Positions 15,235 through 22,682 of a stretch of DNA of 24,518 nt are shown piece after piece. Under the pieces are notes generated by a model. It was given only the letters and a program-made list of their open reading frames with translations, was not told the origin of the DNA and made no database searches. How positions within the stretch are numbered: position 1 is the stretch's first letter; each line of letters starts with the position of its first letter. The stretch lies in contig CAJGDW010000011.1 in the NCBI GenBank assembly GCA_904502115.1, positions 1-24,518 of the forward strand, read 5' to 3'. Position numbers and translations under genes: made by a program. This DNA is from Paludibacteraceae bacterium (GTDB taxonomy: Bacteria > Bacteroidota > Bacteroidia > Bacteroidales > Paludibacteraceae).

Positions 15235-16422
15235 TTACTCAATAATACCAAGCAATTTAGCGTTTTTAGTGATTTTTTCTACTGCTTCGTCAATTTGATC
15301 GAAAGTGTGCGTAGCCATTAGCGAAATACGGATAAGTGTATCTTGCGATGGAACTGCAGGAGAAACCACAGGGTTAACAAATACGCCATCATCCATAAGC
15401 ATACGGGTTAGGCGGAATGTTTTTTCGTTGTCACGCACATAAAGAGGAATAATAGGAGTAGTTGTGTGACCTGTTTCAAATCCTTTGTCTTTGAAAGCTT
15501 GAAGCATTCTGTTGGTGTTATCCCACAATGCTTGTTGACGCCATCTTTCTTCTTCCATTACTTCTAGAGCAGCCAACACTGCACCTGCAGCAGCAGGAGT
15601 GATACTAGCACTAAAGATAAGGGTACGTGAGTTATGTTTTAGGTAGTTGATTACATCTTTGTTAGAAGCGATGAAACCACCAATGGTAGCCAACGATTTA
15701 CTAAAGGTACCCATTACTAGTTCTACATCGTTTTGTACACCAAAGTGTTCGCAAACCCCAGCACCTGTTGCACCAAATACGCCAAGCGAGTGAGCTTCGT
15801 CAATCATAATAGAAGCGTTGTATTTTTTAGCCAAATCTACCATTTCAGGAAGTTTTGCTACGTCGCCTTCCATCGAGAACACACCGTCAGCTACAATCAA
15901 TTTAATTTTATCGGGTTCGCATTGTTGTAGGAATTTTTCCAAGTGTTCCATATCGTTGTGACGATATTTGAACTGTTTAGCCATGCTTAGACGAGAACCT
16001 TCAATAATAGAAGCGTGATTTAAGCGGTCTAACAAAAGATAATCTTCTCTACCACCTAGGCAAGGAACTACACCCGAGTTTACTGTAAAACCAGTTGCAT
16101 ATACAAGAGCTTCTTCTTTACCTACCAATTTGGCAAGTTTTTCTTCCAACTCAATGTGAATATCCAACGTACCGTTTAAGAAACGAGAACCAGCACAACC
16201 TGTACCGTATTTTTCTACAGCCTTAATAGAACCTTCTTTAATTTTTGGGTGATTCGTAAGACCTAAGTAACTGTTTGATCCAAACATCAATACTGGTTTT
16301 CCATCAATTTGCACCACTGTGTCTTGGTCTGATGAAATGGGTCTAAAATAAGGATAGACGCCGGCTGCTTTTGCTTTTTGAGGCACATCATATTGTGCTA
16401 AGCGTTCACTTAATATACTCAT
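15235..16422 (-). CDS. spt: Serine palmitoyltransferase-like alpha-oxoamine synthase
   Basis: This 395-residue PLP enzyme belongs to the alpha-oxoamine synthases (SPT, glycine C-acetyltransferase, BioF, ALAS). PLP contacts are H136 (NHASIIEG), D208/H211 (IDEAHSLGVFG) and K242 (GTFSKSLATIGGF). I favour SPT, which joins serine and palmitoyl-CoA to begin sphingolipid synthesis, because GTGCAGSRFLNGTLDIH, ATGFTVNSGVV and the ending segment SLMATHTFDQIDEAVEK resemble Bacteroides SPT as I remember it. Sphingolipids are a hallmark of Bacteroidetes. Automatic annotation often calls such proteins glycine C-acetyltransferase. I start at the ATG at 16422; the frame extends 17 codons upstream, but across the likely promoter. 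Confidence 0.85.
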   Translation of the reverse strand: MSILSERLAQYDVPQKAKAAGVYPYFRPISSDQDTVVQIDGKPVLMFGSNSYLGLTNHPKIKEGSIKAVEKYGTGCAGSRFLNGTLDIHIELEEKLAKLVGKEEALVYATGFTVNSGVVPCLGGREDYLLLDRLNHASIIEGSRLSMAKQFKYRHNDMEHLEKFLQQCEPDKIKLIVADGVFSMEGDVAKLPEMVDLAKKYNASIMIDEAHSLGVFGATGAGVCEHFGVQNDVELVMGTFSKSLATIGGFIASNKDVINYLKHNSRTLIFSASITPAAAGAVLAALEVMEEERWRQQALWDNTNRMLQAFKDKGFETGHTTTPIIPLYVRDNEKTFRLTRMLMDDGVFVNPVVSPAVPSQDTLIRISLMATHTFDQIDEAVEKITKNAKLLGIIE

Positions 16423-16443
16423 ATGAATGTTATTTAGATAATA

Positions 16444-16474
16444 CAAAGTTACATCTTTTTTTTTACATACCAAT
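16444..16474 (-). promoter_or_regulatory. Promoter of the SPT-like gene
   Basis: On the minus strand ATTG (16474-16471), 19 bp, then TAACTTTG (16451-16444). The -7 box is perfect and the -33 box has one mismatch. It occupies the spacer after rimM and supports the SPT start at 16422. Confidence 0.6.
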
Positions 16475-16476
16475 AG

Positions 16477-16989
16477 TTATTGGTTGATTGTTAACAGTCC
16501 TTCTGGCAAATCGAGGTATAAAGCCTTATTTTTATGATCGATATCGACAATAAAGTCTTCTACCGCAGGTATCATTACCATTTCATCGCTGTCGGTTACC
16601 ACACAAAACAATACATTATCGGTTTGGTCGTTAATTTCTTCAATTTTACCTACCAACAAACCTTCGTTAAATACATCAAATCCTACAAAATACTGATAGC
16701 TAACTTGTTCAGCTTCTTCTTGCAACGACAAAGGCAAGTAAACCTCTTTACCCACCAATGCTTTAGCCTTCCATTCGGTACCAATACCCTCTACCTGCAT
16801 CAACCATGCTGTATCGTTTTGATAGCGACGCGAGGTAATAAAAAAAGGCACAAACAAACCATCCATGTTCAGAACAATGTATTCACATTCGTCCAACACG
16901 TCGGTATTGCCTATGCACACCCACTCGCCCGATACGCCATGCGTACGGCTAATCTTTCCCGCTAAAAACAATTCTTGCTGTGTAATCAT
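16477..16989 (-). CDS. rimM: Ribosome maturation factor RimM
   Basis: RimM helps mature the head of the 30S subunit and binds ribosomal protein S19. The 170-residue protein has both domains: the N-terminal beta barrel beginning LAGKISRTHGVSGEW, and the C-terminal PRC-barrel part with YFVGFDVFNEGLLVGKIEEI and the conserved IPAVEDFIVDIDHKNKALYL then LPEGLL. Its ATG overlaps the stop codon of the upstream ABC gene by 4 bp (ATGA, 16986-16989), suggesting coupled translation. It is unlinked here from its common neighbours rpsP and trmD. Confidence 0.93.
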   Translation of the reverse strand: MITQQELFLAGKISRTHGVSGEWVCIGNTDVLDECEYIVLNMDGLFVPFFITSRRYQNDTAWLMQVEGIGTEWKAKALVGKEVYLPLSLQEEAEQVSYQYFVGFDVFNEGLLVGKIEEINDQTDNVLFCVVTDSDEMVMIPAVEDFIVDIDHKNKALYLDLPEGLLTINQ

Positions 16990-18452
16990 GCTTGCTGATT
17001 TAATGCCAAAGGTGCGTTTAATTCATATACGTGCGATACGCATGCAGGAATTTCGCTCCTATAGTGTGTAACAAAGATAAGGCTTTTATTGGATTGTTGT
17101 GCAAAATCGTCAATCAATTTTAAACACCTGCTTTTGTTCACGCAGTCCATGCCATGAAAAGGTTCGTCCAAAATGAGCAATTGCGGATTTTTTATCAAGG
17201 CACGCGCAAACAACAACACGCGTTGCTCCCCTGCCGATACGCGCAAGAAAGGTTTGTCGGCCAAATGGGCGATACCCAAAGCTTGCATCAGCAAAAGTGC
17301 CTGATTGGTTTGCTCCTCACTGCAACGTTGATACAACCCTACACTATCAAAATAGCCCGATTGTACCACTTTTAAACAAGGCACATTTTCTCGATAATAC
17401 AAATGCATTTCGGACGATGTATACCCAATGCGTTTTTTTATTTCCCAAATGCTTTCGCCCGATCCTCTTTTTCTGTCAAACAACCAGATGGGCAACGAAT
17501 AGGCCTGTGGATTATCGGCAAAAATATAGCTAAGCAAGGTAGATTTTCCCGATCCATTAGGACCTAACAACGCCCATTTTTCACCTTTCTCAATGCGCCA
17601 GGTTACATCGGGTTGAAAGATCAATCCTTCGTACTGAATGCATACTTTTTTCATCTCCACTACCGCTTGATAATCTTCGCTCCCCAGCGACATCGATTCA
17701 AAAGAATAAGCGGCACAAGCAGGTGCATTGACTGCTGGAATGTTATAGTTTTTAATGGGTCCTGCATACACCGTTTTACAGGCATCCAAATGCAATAAAT
17801 GGGTAGTACTTCTTGGAATATCGCGGGCATCAGCCACCAAACAAAGCAACTGTGTACCCTGCTTTGCTAGGGTTTCAAACACCTCTTCCATCAGCCCTCT
17901 GGTAGCCTCGTCCAAACCGATATACGGATTGTCGAATACCATCATACGTGGTTTTTCTAGCAATGCCTTCGCAATGAGTAATCGGCGCAACTGCCCACTC
18001 GACAAGGTTATAAGTCGATGTGTCAGCAAAGACTGCAATTGGAAGATTTCAATTACCTTTTGCAGCCAACAAATATCGTCGGCAGGTTGTAAAATTTCTT
18101 GCACGGTAGGATACCAATCTACCTCGTACACATTAAAGCGCTGTTGGTAGTAAGCATCCCTAAAATCGGAGAACGAATAGGTAGACTGAAAGTGAATGGT
18201 TTTGATAAACTGACGGGGGTAAATGAATGCCGTGGTTTTGCTTCTTTCCTCGTCCATAAAAGGATAGTCGATACTACCACTTGCCAAGCCATATCGCCCA
18301 CTTATAATTTCGCTAAGAAGCGTTTTTCCACTTCCGTTGGGACCGTAAAAAGTCCAAACTTCGCCTTTGTTCATCGTAAAAGAAAACGCAGACGGAAAGG
18401 TAACATCCGGAATACGTGGTACTACGTCTATCAGCTTTATAAATGCATCCAT
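16986..18452 (-). CDS. Tandem ABC ATPase, ModF/PhrA-like, with a degenerate first site
   Basis: The 488-residue protein is two ABC ATPase domains in one chain with no membrane helices. Domain 1 has Walker A GPNGSGKT (37-44) and signature LSSGQ (150-154), but Walker B ends FDNP, with N175 where the catalytic glutamate should be, and no switch histidine follows (LVADARDIP). Domain 2 is complete: GPNGSGKS (297-304), VSAGEQ (405-410), LILDEP (426-431) and VTHYRSEIP. The closest known layout is ModF/PhrA, whose function is poorly defined despite occasional links to molybdenum uptake. No permease or binding protein adjoins it. A GTG two codons upstream (18458) is an alternative start. Its stop overlaps the start of rimM. 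Confidence 0.85.
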   Translation of the reverse strand: MDAFIKLIDVVPRIPDVTFPSAFSFTMNKGEVWTFYGPNGSGKTLLSEIISGRYGLASGSIDYPFMDEERSKTTAFIYPRQFIKTIHFQSTYSFSDFRDAYYQQRFNVYEVDWYPTVQEILQPADDICWLQKVIEIFQLQSLLTHRLITLSSGQLRRLLIAKALLEKPRMMVFDNPYIGLDEATRGLMEEVFETLAKQGTQLLCLVADARDIPRSTTHLLHLDACKTVYAGPIKNYNIPAVNAPACAAYSFESMSLGSEDYQAVVEMKKVCIQYEGLIFQPDVTWRIEKGEKWALLGPNGSGKSTLLSYIFADNPQAYSLPIWLFDRKRGSGESIWEIKKRIGYTSSEMHLYYRENVPCLKVVQSGYFDSVGLYQRCSEEQTNQALLLMQALGIAHLADKPFLRVSAGEQRVLLFARALIKNPQLLILDEPFHGMDCVNKSRCLKLIDDFAQQSNKSLIFVTHYRSEIPACVSHVYELNAPLALNQQA

Positions 18453-18475
18453 AAACACACATTATTTATACGCCA

Positions 18476-18483
18476 CAAAGATA
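18476..18483 (-). promoter_or_regulatory. Likely -7 box of the ABC ATPase-rimM transcript
   Basis: TATCTTTG on the minus strand, 23 bp upstream of the ATG at 18452. No clear TTTG is found at the expected distance; the -33 position would fall inside the hisG promoter, so the divergent promoters overlap. Confidence 0.45.
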
Positions 18484-18490
18484 ACCATTA

Positions 18491-18522
18491 TTTGCCTAAT
18501 TTGCATTTTATTGTTACCTTTG
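18491..18522 (+). promoter_or_regulatory. Promoter of hisGD
   Basis: TTTG (18491-18494), 20 bp, TACCTTTG (18515-18522) fits the Bacteroidetes consensus fully. The hisG ATG is 26 bp downstream. The leader is too short for a histidine attenuator, and no His-rich leader peptide is seen. Confidence 0.75.
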
Positions 18523-18548
18523 TGCATCATTTTAAATACCGTATAGAT

Positions 18549-19400
18549 ATGCTACGTATTGCCGTACAAGCCAAAGGACGCTTACACGAAGAAACCATGA
18601 CCATGCTCGAAGAATCGAGCATTAAATTAGATTTAGGCAAACGCAAATTATTGGTTGCCTCTAAATCGTTCCCTGTAGAAGTTTTATTTTTACGCGACGA
18701 CGATATTCCACAAGCTGTAGCCACAGGCATTGCCGACGTGGGTATTGTAGGCGAAAACGAATTTGCAGAAAGAGGCGAAGATGCTGCTATCATCAAACGC
18801 CTTGACTTTAGCAAATGCCGCCTATCGTTGGCCATCCCCAAAGATGTTAACTATCCTGGCGTAGAGTGGTTCAATGGAAAACGCATTGCCACCTCTTACC
18901 CTAATATTTTACGTCAATTCCTAGACAAAAACAACGTAAAAGCCGATATTCACGTTATTACAGGTTCTGTAGAAATTGCTCCTAGCATCGACCTTGCCGA
19001 TTGTATTTTCGACATTGTTAGCTCTGGTGGCACCTTGGTTACCAACAACTTAAAAGAAGTAGAAGTAGCCATGTATTCAGAAGCCTTGATGATTGGCAAC
19101 AAAAACCTATCGGAAGAAAAACAAGCCATCTTGAACGAATTGTTGTTCCGTTTTGACTCGTTCAAGAACGCCGAAGGTAAAAAATACATCATCCTTAATA
19201 TTCCTAACGATAAAATAGACGAAGTTTGCGCCCTACTTCCTGGCATGAAATCGCCCACCGTTACCCCATTGGTACAAGAAGGATGGTCGTCGCTTCAATC
19301 GGTTATCGAAGAAAAAACATTCTGGGACATCATCAACCAACTTAAAAACATTGGTGCCGAAGGCATTTTGGTGGTTCCTATCGAAAAAATGATTCTATAA
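18549..19400 (+). CDS. hisG: ATP phosphoribosyltransferase, long form
   Basis: HisG couples ATP to PRPP in the first, feedback-controlled step of histidine synthesis. The 283 residues correspond to the long, homohexameric form that carries its own C-terminal ACT-like regulatory domain (ending FWDIINQLKNIGAEGILVVP) and needs no HisZ. Core motifs are LRIAVQAKGRLHEETM, VATGIADVGIVGENEFAE, RIATSYPNILRQFL and the PRPP loop region DLADCIFDIVSSGGTLVTNN. The frame is open for another 150 codons upstream, antisense to the ABC gene, but homology begins at this ATG, just after the promoter. hisD follows after 3 bp. Confidence 0.95.
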   Translation: MLRIAVQAKGRLHEETMTMLEESSIKLDLGKRKLLVASKSFPVEVLFLRDDDIPQAVATGIADVGIVGENEFAERGEDAAIIKRLDFSKCRLSLAIPKDVNYPGVEWFNGKRIATSYPNILRQFLDKNNVKADIHVITGSVEIAPSIDLADCIFDIVSSGGTLVTNNLKEVEVAMYSEALMIGNKNLSEEKQAILNELLFRFDSFKNAEGKKYIILNIPNDKIDEVCALLPGMKSPTVTPLVQEGWSSLQSVIEEKTFWDIINQLKNIGAEGILVVPIEKMIL

Positions 19401-19403
19401 AAC

Positions 19404-20678
19404 ATGCAAATTATATCCAATCCTTCGCGCGAAACGTGGGCATCATTGTTGGAACGTCCACACATCAACAGCCAAAACCTTACCGCCATTGTCGATGAGG
19501 TGCTTTGTCGCATTCGCCAAGAAGGAGACAATGCGGTTCGCGCATACGAGCTACAATTTGACAAAGCTAACCTTACCGATTTACAAGTAAGTGAAGCAGA
19601 AATCAAGGAAGCAGAAGCCTTGGTAAGCGACGAATTGAAAAAGGCGTTGCAAATTGCCAAAGAAAACATTGCGACCTTCCACGCAGCACAAAAGCATACC
19701 CTACCCAAGGTAGAAACTACCCAAGGGGTTACTTGCTGGCAAAAAGCAGTACCCATTGAAAAAGTAGGTTTGTACGTGCCTGGCGGAACTGCACCCTTGT
19801 TCTCTACCGTGCTTATGCTTGCTATTCCTGCGCAAATTGCCGGTTGTCAAGAAATTGTGCTTTGTACCCCTCCCAACGCAGAAGGCAAAATCAACCCTAT
19901 TATCTTGTATGCCGCTCAACTATCGGGCGTTAGCAAGGTATTTAAGATAGGTGGCATTCAGGCCATTGGTGCCATGGCTTATGGTACCGAAAGCGTACCC
20001 AAAGTGTACAAAATCTTTGGTCCAGGCAACCAGTACGTAATGGCAGCCAAACAACAAGTAAGTTTGCACGATGTAGCAATCGATATGCCAGCAGGTCCAT
20101 CGGAAGTTGCAATTATTGCCGACGAAACCGCAAAAGTAGGTTCGGTAGTAGCCGACATGCTTTCGCAAGCCGAACACGGCAAAGACAGCCAATCCATCGT
20201 ATTTACCACCAGCCCTGCATTGGCACAAGCATTGGTAGCAGAAATTGACGCTCAAGTAGCCGTTGCCCCCCGTAAGGATTTTATCAAATGTTCGTTAGAA
20301 CACAGCAAGATTTTTATTCTTGATAATATGGACGATGTGGTTGCCATGTCGAACGAATATGCTCCCGAGCACCTCATTATTATGTGCAAGGATTATGCTT
20401 CTGTAGCCGAACAAATTACCAACGCAGGTTCTGTATTCATGGGTTACTACACCCCCGAAAGCGCAGGCGACTACGCATCGGGCACCAACCATACCCTACC
20501 CACCAGTGGCTACGCCAAAGCCTATAGCGGGGTAAACTTAGACAGTTATCTTAAAAAGATTACTTTCCAAGAAATTACCCAACAAGGCATTCAAAAATTG
20601 GCAGATACCATCGAAATTATGGCTGAAAACGAGCAACTAATGGCACACAAGTTCGCCGTAAGTATTCGAAAGCAATAA
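19404..20678 (+). CDS. hisD: Histidinol dehydrogenase
   Basis: HisD oxidises L-histidinol to histidine in two NAD-dependent steps, the end of the pathway. The 424 residues include VGLYVPGGTAPLFSTVLM, FGPGNQYVMAAKQQV, the zinc-site LSQAEHGKDSQS, NEYAPEHLIIM, and the SAGDYASGTNHTLPTSG loop. The final histidine near the C-terminus (MAHKFAVSIR) fits the last zinc ligand. It follows hisG by 3 bp. The next plus-strand gene is an unrelated histone-like gene with its own promoter, so this his operon holds only the first and last enzymes of the pathway. Confidence 0.96.
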   Translation: MQIISNPSRETWASLLERPHINSQNLTAIVDEVLCRIRQEGDNAVRAYELQFDKANLTDLQVSEAEIKEAEALVSDELKKALQIAKENIATFHAAQKHTLPKVETTQGVTCWQKAVPIEKVGLYVPGGTAPLFSTVLMLAIPAQIAGCQEIVLCTPPNAEGKINPIILYAAQLSGVSKVFKIGGIQAIGAMAYGTESVPKVYKIFGPGNQYVMAAKQQVSLHDVAIDMPAGPSEVAIIADETAKVGSVVADMLSQAEHGKDSQSIVFTTSPALAQALVAEIDAQVAVAPRKDFIKCSLEHSKIFILDNMDDVVAMSNEYAPEHLIIMCKDYASVAEQITNAGSVFMGYYTPESAGDYASGTNHTLPTSGYAKAYSGVNLDSYLKKITFQEITQQGIQKLADTIEIMAENEQLMAHKFAVSIRKQ

Positions 20679-20712
20679 AAAGTATTTTTTTTCGCAAAAA
20701 AATCGTTTTTTT

Positions 20713-20743
20713 ATTGGATAAAGCGAAAAAAGTTTTATATTTG
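20713..20743 (+). promoter_or_regulatory. Likely promoter of the Hc1-like gene
   Basis: TATATTTG (20736-20743) is a perfect -7 box. ATTG (20713-20716) lies 19 bp upstream as a one-mismatch -33 box. A 47-bp AT-rich leader separates it from the ATG at 20791. The region upstream is very rich in A and T tracts. Confidence 0.6.
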
Positions 20744-20790
20744 CTTTCGTAAAATTGAAATTTATATCACACTTACTTAAAATTATTATT

Positions 20791-20964
20791 ATGGAACAAC
20801 TAGTAAAAGAAATCGAAGCTAAAATGGCTGAGTTTGCTAAAAACGCAAACGACCAAGTAGAAAAAGGTAACAAAGCTGCAGGTACTCGTGCTCGCAAAAT
20901 TTCGTTGGACATCGAAAAATTGTTGAAACAATTCCGCAAAGACTCTATTGCAGCTGCAAAATAA
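20791..20964 (+). CDS. Small histone H1-like (Hc1-type) DNA-binding protein
   Basis: This 57-residue protein is lysine- and alanine-rich and largely helical. I recognise the short Hc1-like family common in Bacteroidetes from NKAAGTRARKISLDIEKL followed by KQFRKDSI and an AAAK end. These proteins are named for similarity to chlamydial histone Hc1 and are presumed to bind or compact DNA; direct evidence in Bacteroidetes is scarce. The frame could begin 12 codons earlier at 20755, but those codons encode an unrelated MKFISHLLKIII stretch within the likely leader, so I use the second ATG. It is a single-gene unit with its own promoter and a strong terminator. Confidence 0.85.
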   Translation: MEQLVKEIEAKMAEFAKNANDQVEKGNKAAGTRARKISLDIEKLLKQFRKDSIAAAK

Positions 20965-20982
20965 TTGCAATGTGATATACAC

Positions 20983-21017
20983 ATAAAAAGGGTGGATTAA
21001 GAATCCACCCTTTTTAT
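20983..21017. terminator. Bidirectional intrinsic terminator between the Hc1-like gene and ribH
   Basis: ATAAAAAGGGTGGATT pairs perfectly with AATCCACCCTTTTTAT around a 3-nt loop, AAG. A and T tracts lie on both sides, and it sits between two converging genes. Confidence 0.92.
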
Positions 21018-21037
21018 TTTACTATGTAAGATGTTTA

Positions 21038-21520
21038 TTATATGTTTGCCATCTTAATGGCAGTAATTCCCGCCTCTACTCCTTTGTTGCCCAAGCAACC
21101 ACCACATCTATCCATGGCTTGTTGCAAGGTATTCACCGTTAGCAATCCAAAGATAACAGGAACCATGCCTTTTTGTGCATTCAAATAAGCAATGCCTTGT
21201 GTTGTGCCCCCACACACATAATCAAAGTGTGGAGTATCGCCTTGAATAACGCAACCTAAAACAATAATAGCAGCATAACCACCTTGCTCTTGAAAACGCT
21301 TGGCTGCGTAGGTCAATTCAAAAGCACCGGGTACATGCACCACATCAATTTGTTCTACGCCATTTTCATTCAATGCTTGTACAGCACCTTCTAACAAAGC
21401 AAACGTCACATCGCTGTTCCAATCTGCCACAGCAATTGCGTAACGTTGCTTTGCCACGATCTCTTTGCATGGCATGCAAGCGGGATCGTACTCCGATAAA
21501 TTATGCAAACAGCTAGCCAT
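21038..21520 (-). CDS. ribH: 6,7-dimethyl-8-ribityllumazine synthase
   Basis: RibH condenses a ribityl-aminopyrimidine with dihydroxybutanone phosphate, the penultimate step of riboflavin synthesis. The 160-residue protein has VADWNSDVTFALLEGA, VHVPGAFELTYAAKRF, and VLGCVIQGDTPHFDYVC with the catalytic histidine H98. GLLTVNTLQQAMDRCGG and NKGVEAG complete the active site. The N-terminal extension of about 25 residues, MASCLHNLSEYDPACMPCKE, holds three cysteines and is not part of the fold. The start codon overlaps the stop of the upstream TPR gene by one base (TAATG). Confidence 0.96.
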   Translation of the reverse strand: MASCLHNLSEYDPACMPCKEIVAKQRYAIAVADWNSDVTFALLEGAVQALNENGVEQIDVVHVPGAFELTYAAKRFQEQGGYAAIIVLGCVIQGDTPHFDYVCGGTTQGIAYLNAQKGMVPVIFGLLTVNTLQQAMDRCGGCLGNKGVEAGITAIKMANI

Positions 21521-22218
21521 TATTTCGACAAAGCTTCGATGAATTTATCAATATTAGTAACATCAGCATTGCCTTCAACAATACCGTTGTATTCAGTTTT
21601 AATTTTACGATAGGTTTCCAATGCCTTATCGTTTTGATTCATCGACTCATAAACACGTGCTAATTTGAACAAATAGATAGCTGCAACAGCGCTGTTTTCG
21701 CTTTTAGCGGCTTCTTCGAACGATTTAATAGCACTTTCGTTATCGCCTTTTTGTACATAGCAGTCACCAATGGTACCTTTAACTGTAGCTTCCAATACTT
21801 TGCTATCACCATCGTATTCCATTAGATAGGTTAAGGCATTGTCATAATCGCCCAATCTGTAATAAGAAATACCTGCGTATGCATTTGCTAAGTCTCCACT
21901 AGGCGTATTTGAGTATTCTTCTGCAATTGCAATAAAACCAATAAAATCAATACTATCACCTTCTACTGCTTTTTTATAGTCAGAGGTCATAAAATATTCT
22001 TGACCTTTAACCATCATAGTGGCAGCCTCTTCGTTCGCTGGTAGTTGAACAAGATAGTGATATCCTAACCAACCCGCAATCAAAGCGATAATTACTCCAA
22101 AAGCAATCATCAATTTCTTTTGGTGTTTTTCAATAAATGCTTCCGATGTTAGCACAGCATTTTCCAAGTTTTCCAACTCTTGAGGATTTTCTACGTTTGT
22201 TTTCTTTTTTGTTGCCAT
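21520..22218 (-). CDS. Membrane-anchored tetratricopeptide repeat protein
   Basis: The 232-residue protein has a charged N-terminal cytoplasmic stretch (MATKKKTNVENPQELE), one membrane helix at about residues 36-56 (LMIAFGVIIALIAGWLGY) and a TPR domain that would face the periplasm. Repeats are visible as ANAYAGISYYRLGDYDNALTY, GDCYVQKGDNESAIKSFEEA and LFKLARVYESMNQNDKALET. The layout resembles YfgM/Ancillary SecYEG translocon subunits, and TPR proteins next to ribH are common in Bacteroidetes, but no specific function can be assigned. It shares one base with ribH. Confidence 0.85.
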   Translation of the reverse strand: MATKKKTNVENPQELENLENAVLTSEAFIEKHQKKLMIAFGVIIALIAGWLGYHYLVQLPANEEAATMMVKGQEYFMTSDYKKAVEGDSIDFIGFIAIAEEYSNTPSGDLANAYAGISYYRLGDYDNALTYLMEYDGDSKVLEATVKGTIGDCYVQKGDNESAIKSFEEAAKSENSAVAAIYLFKLARVYESMNQNDKALETYRKIKTEYNGIVEGNADVTNIDKFIEALSK

Positions 22219-22259
22219 AATATAATAGGTCTTTGTTTATAATTCCTTTTCTAAGAACG

Positions 22260-22291
22260 CAAAGATACAAAAATAAATGAAAGAATAGAAA
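22260..22291 (-). promoter_or_regulatory. Promoter of the TPR gene and ribH
   Basis: On the minus strand TTTC (22291-22288), 20 bp, then TATCTTTG (22267-22260). The -7 box is perfect and the -33 box has one mismatch. The start codon is 41 bp downstream. Confidence 0.6.
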
Positions 22292-22500
22292 GGAAGCACG
22301 AATAAATTTGATACACCGCAGGCAAACTACATAAGGGCGAAGATTGTTGAGGCGCTTCATTCAAAGCCTACGCTCTTCGCGGCATTTTTGTTTTTCCTCG
22401 CTAAAAATGCGATGTCCGCTTCGCTTCTTAACGCATTTTATTAACGCTCGTCATACACAAAAATGTATCTCCGCTCAATCACGATGTCTTTTCATCGAAC

Positions 22501-22567
22501 CGCCTCAACGCCTAAACGCCTAAACGACTAAACATCGACTCTCCGAATCACCAAATCACCGAATCAC
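22501..22567 (+). repeat. 8-bp unit array, seven to eight units with one phase break
   Basis: Units read CGCCTCAA, CGCCTAAA, CGCCTAAA, CGACTAAA and CATCGACT, a 3-bp break, then CGAATCAC, CAAATCAC and CGAATCAC. It is followed by CATCTAT, as is the array at 7325-7348. This copy joins the TAAA-type and TCAC-type units in one array. Confidence 0.8.
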
Positions 22568-22627
22568 CATCTATATCGTGAGCGAAGCGAACAAATAAAC
22601 GATTTAATAAAAAAATCATCCCATTTT

Positions 22628-22658
22628 TTTGGATATTAAAATTCTTTTCATACCTTTG
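22628..22658 (+). promoter_or_regulatory. Promoter of tRNA-Cys
   Basis: TTTG (22628-22631), 19 bp, TACCTTTG (22651-22658): both boxes match the Bacteroidetes consensus. The mature tRNA begins 24 bp downstream, preceded by a small palindrome, GCTTTTGAAAAGC. Confidence 0.8.
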
Positions 22659-22682
22659 CAGTGCTTTTGAAAAGCAAATAAT

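Larger units (their letters stand above)
22219..22682. other. 464-bp gene-free region upstream of tRNA-Cys, partly repeat-built
   Basis: No coding frame is convincing. From left to right it holds the minus-strand promoter of the TPR gene (-7 box at 22260-22267), a stretch with several short inverted repeats (about 22346-22500), an 8-bp unit array (22501-22567), a GTGAGCGAAGCGAACAAA element (22577-22594) close to one at 7251-7266, and the tRNA promoter. Within the structured part, GCATTTTT pairs with AAAAATGC near 22383-22411 and ATACA with TGTAT near 22453-22468. Confidence 0.75.

Noticed and set aside
15235..16473. Longer start for the SPT-like protein (17 extra codons)
   Set aside because: The extension MVCKKKDVTLYYLNNIH covers the likely -33 and -7 boxes and is not family-like. 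MSILSERLAQYD is the usual type of start.
18099..18548. 150 codons upstream of hisG in the same frame
   Set aside because: They run antisense to the ABC ATPase gene and across the hisG promoter, and HisG similarity starts at the ATG at 18549.
22501..22567. Short tandem units that might suggest a CRISPR array
   Set aside because: The 8-bp units are contiguous, with no unique spacers of regular length, and no cas gene is present in the window.
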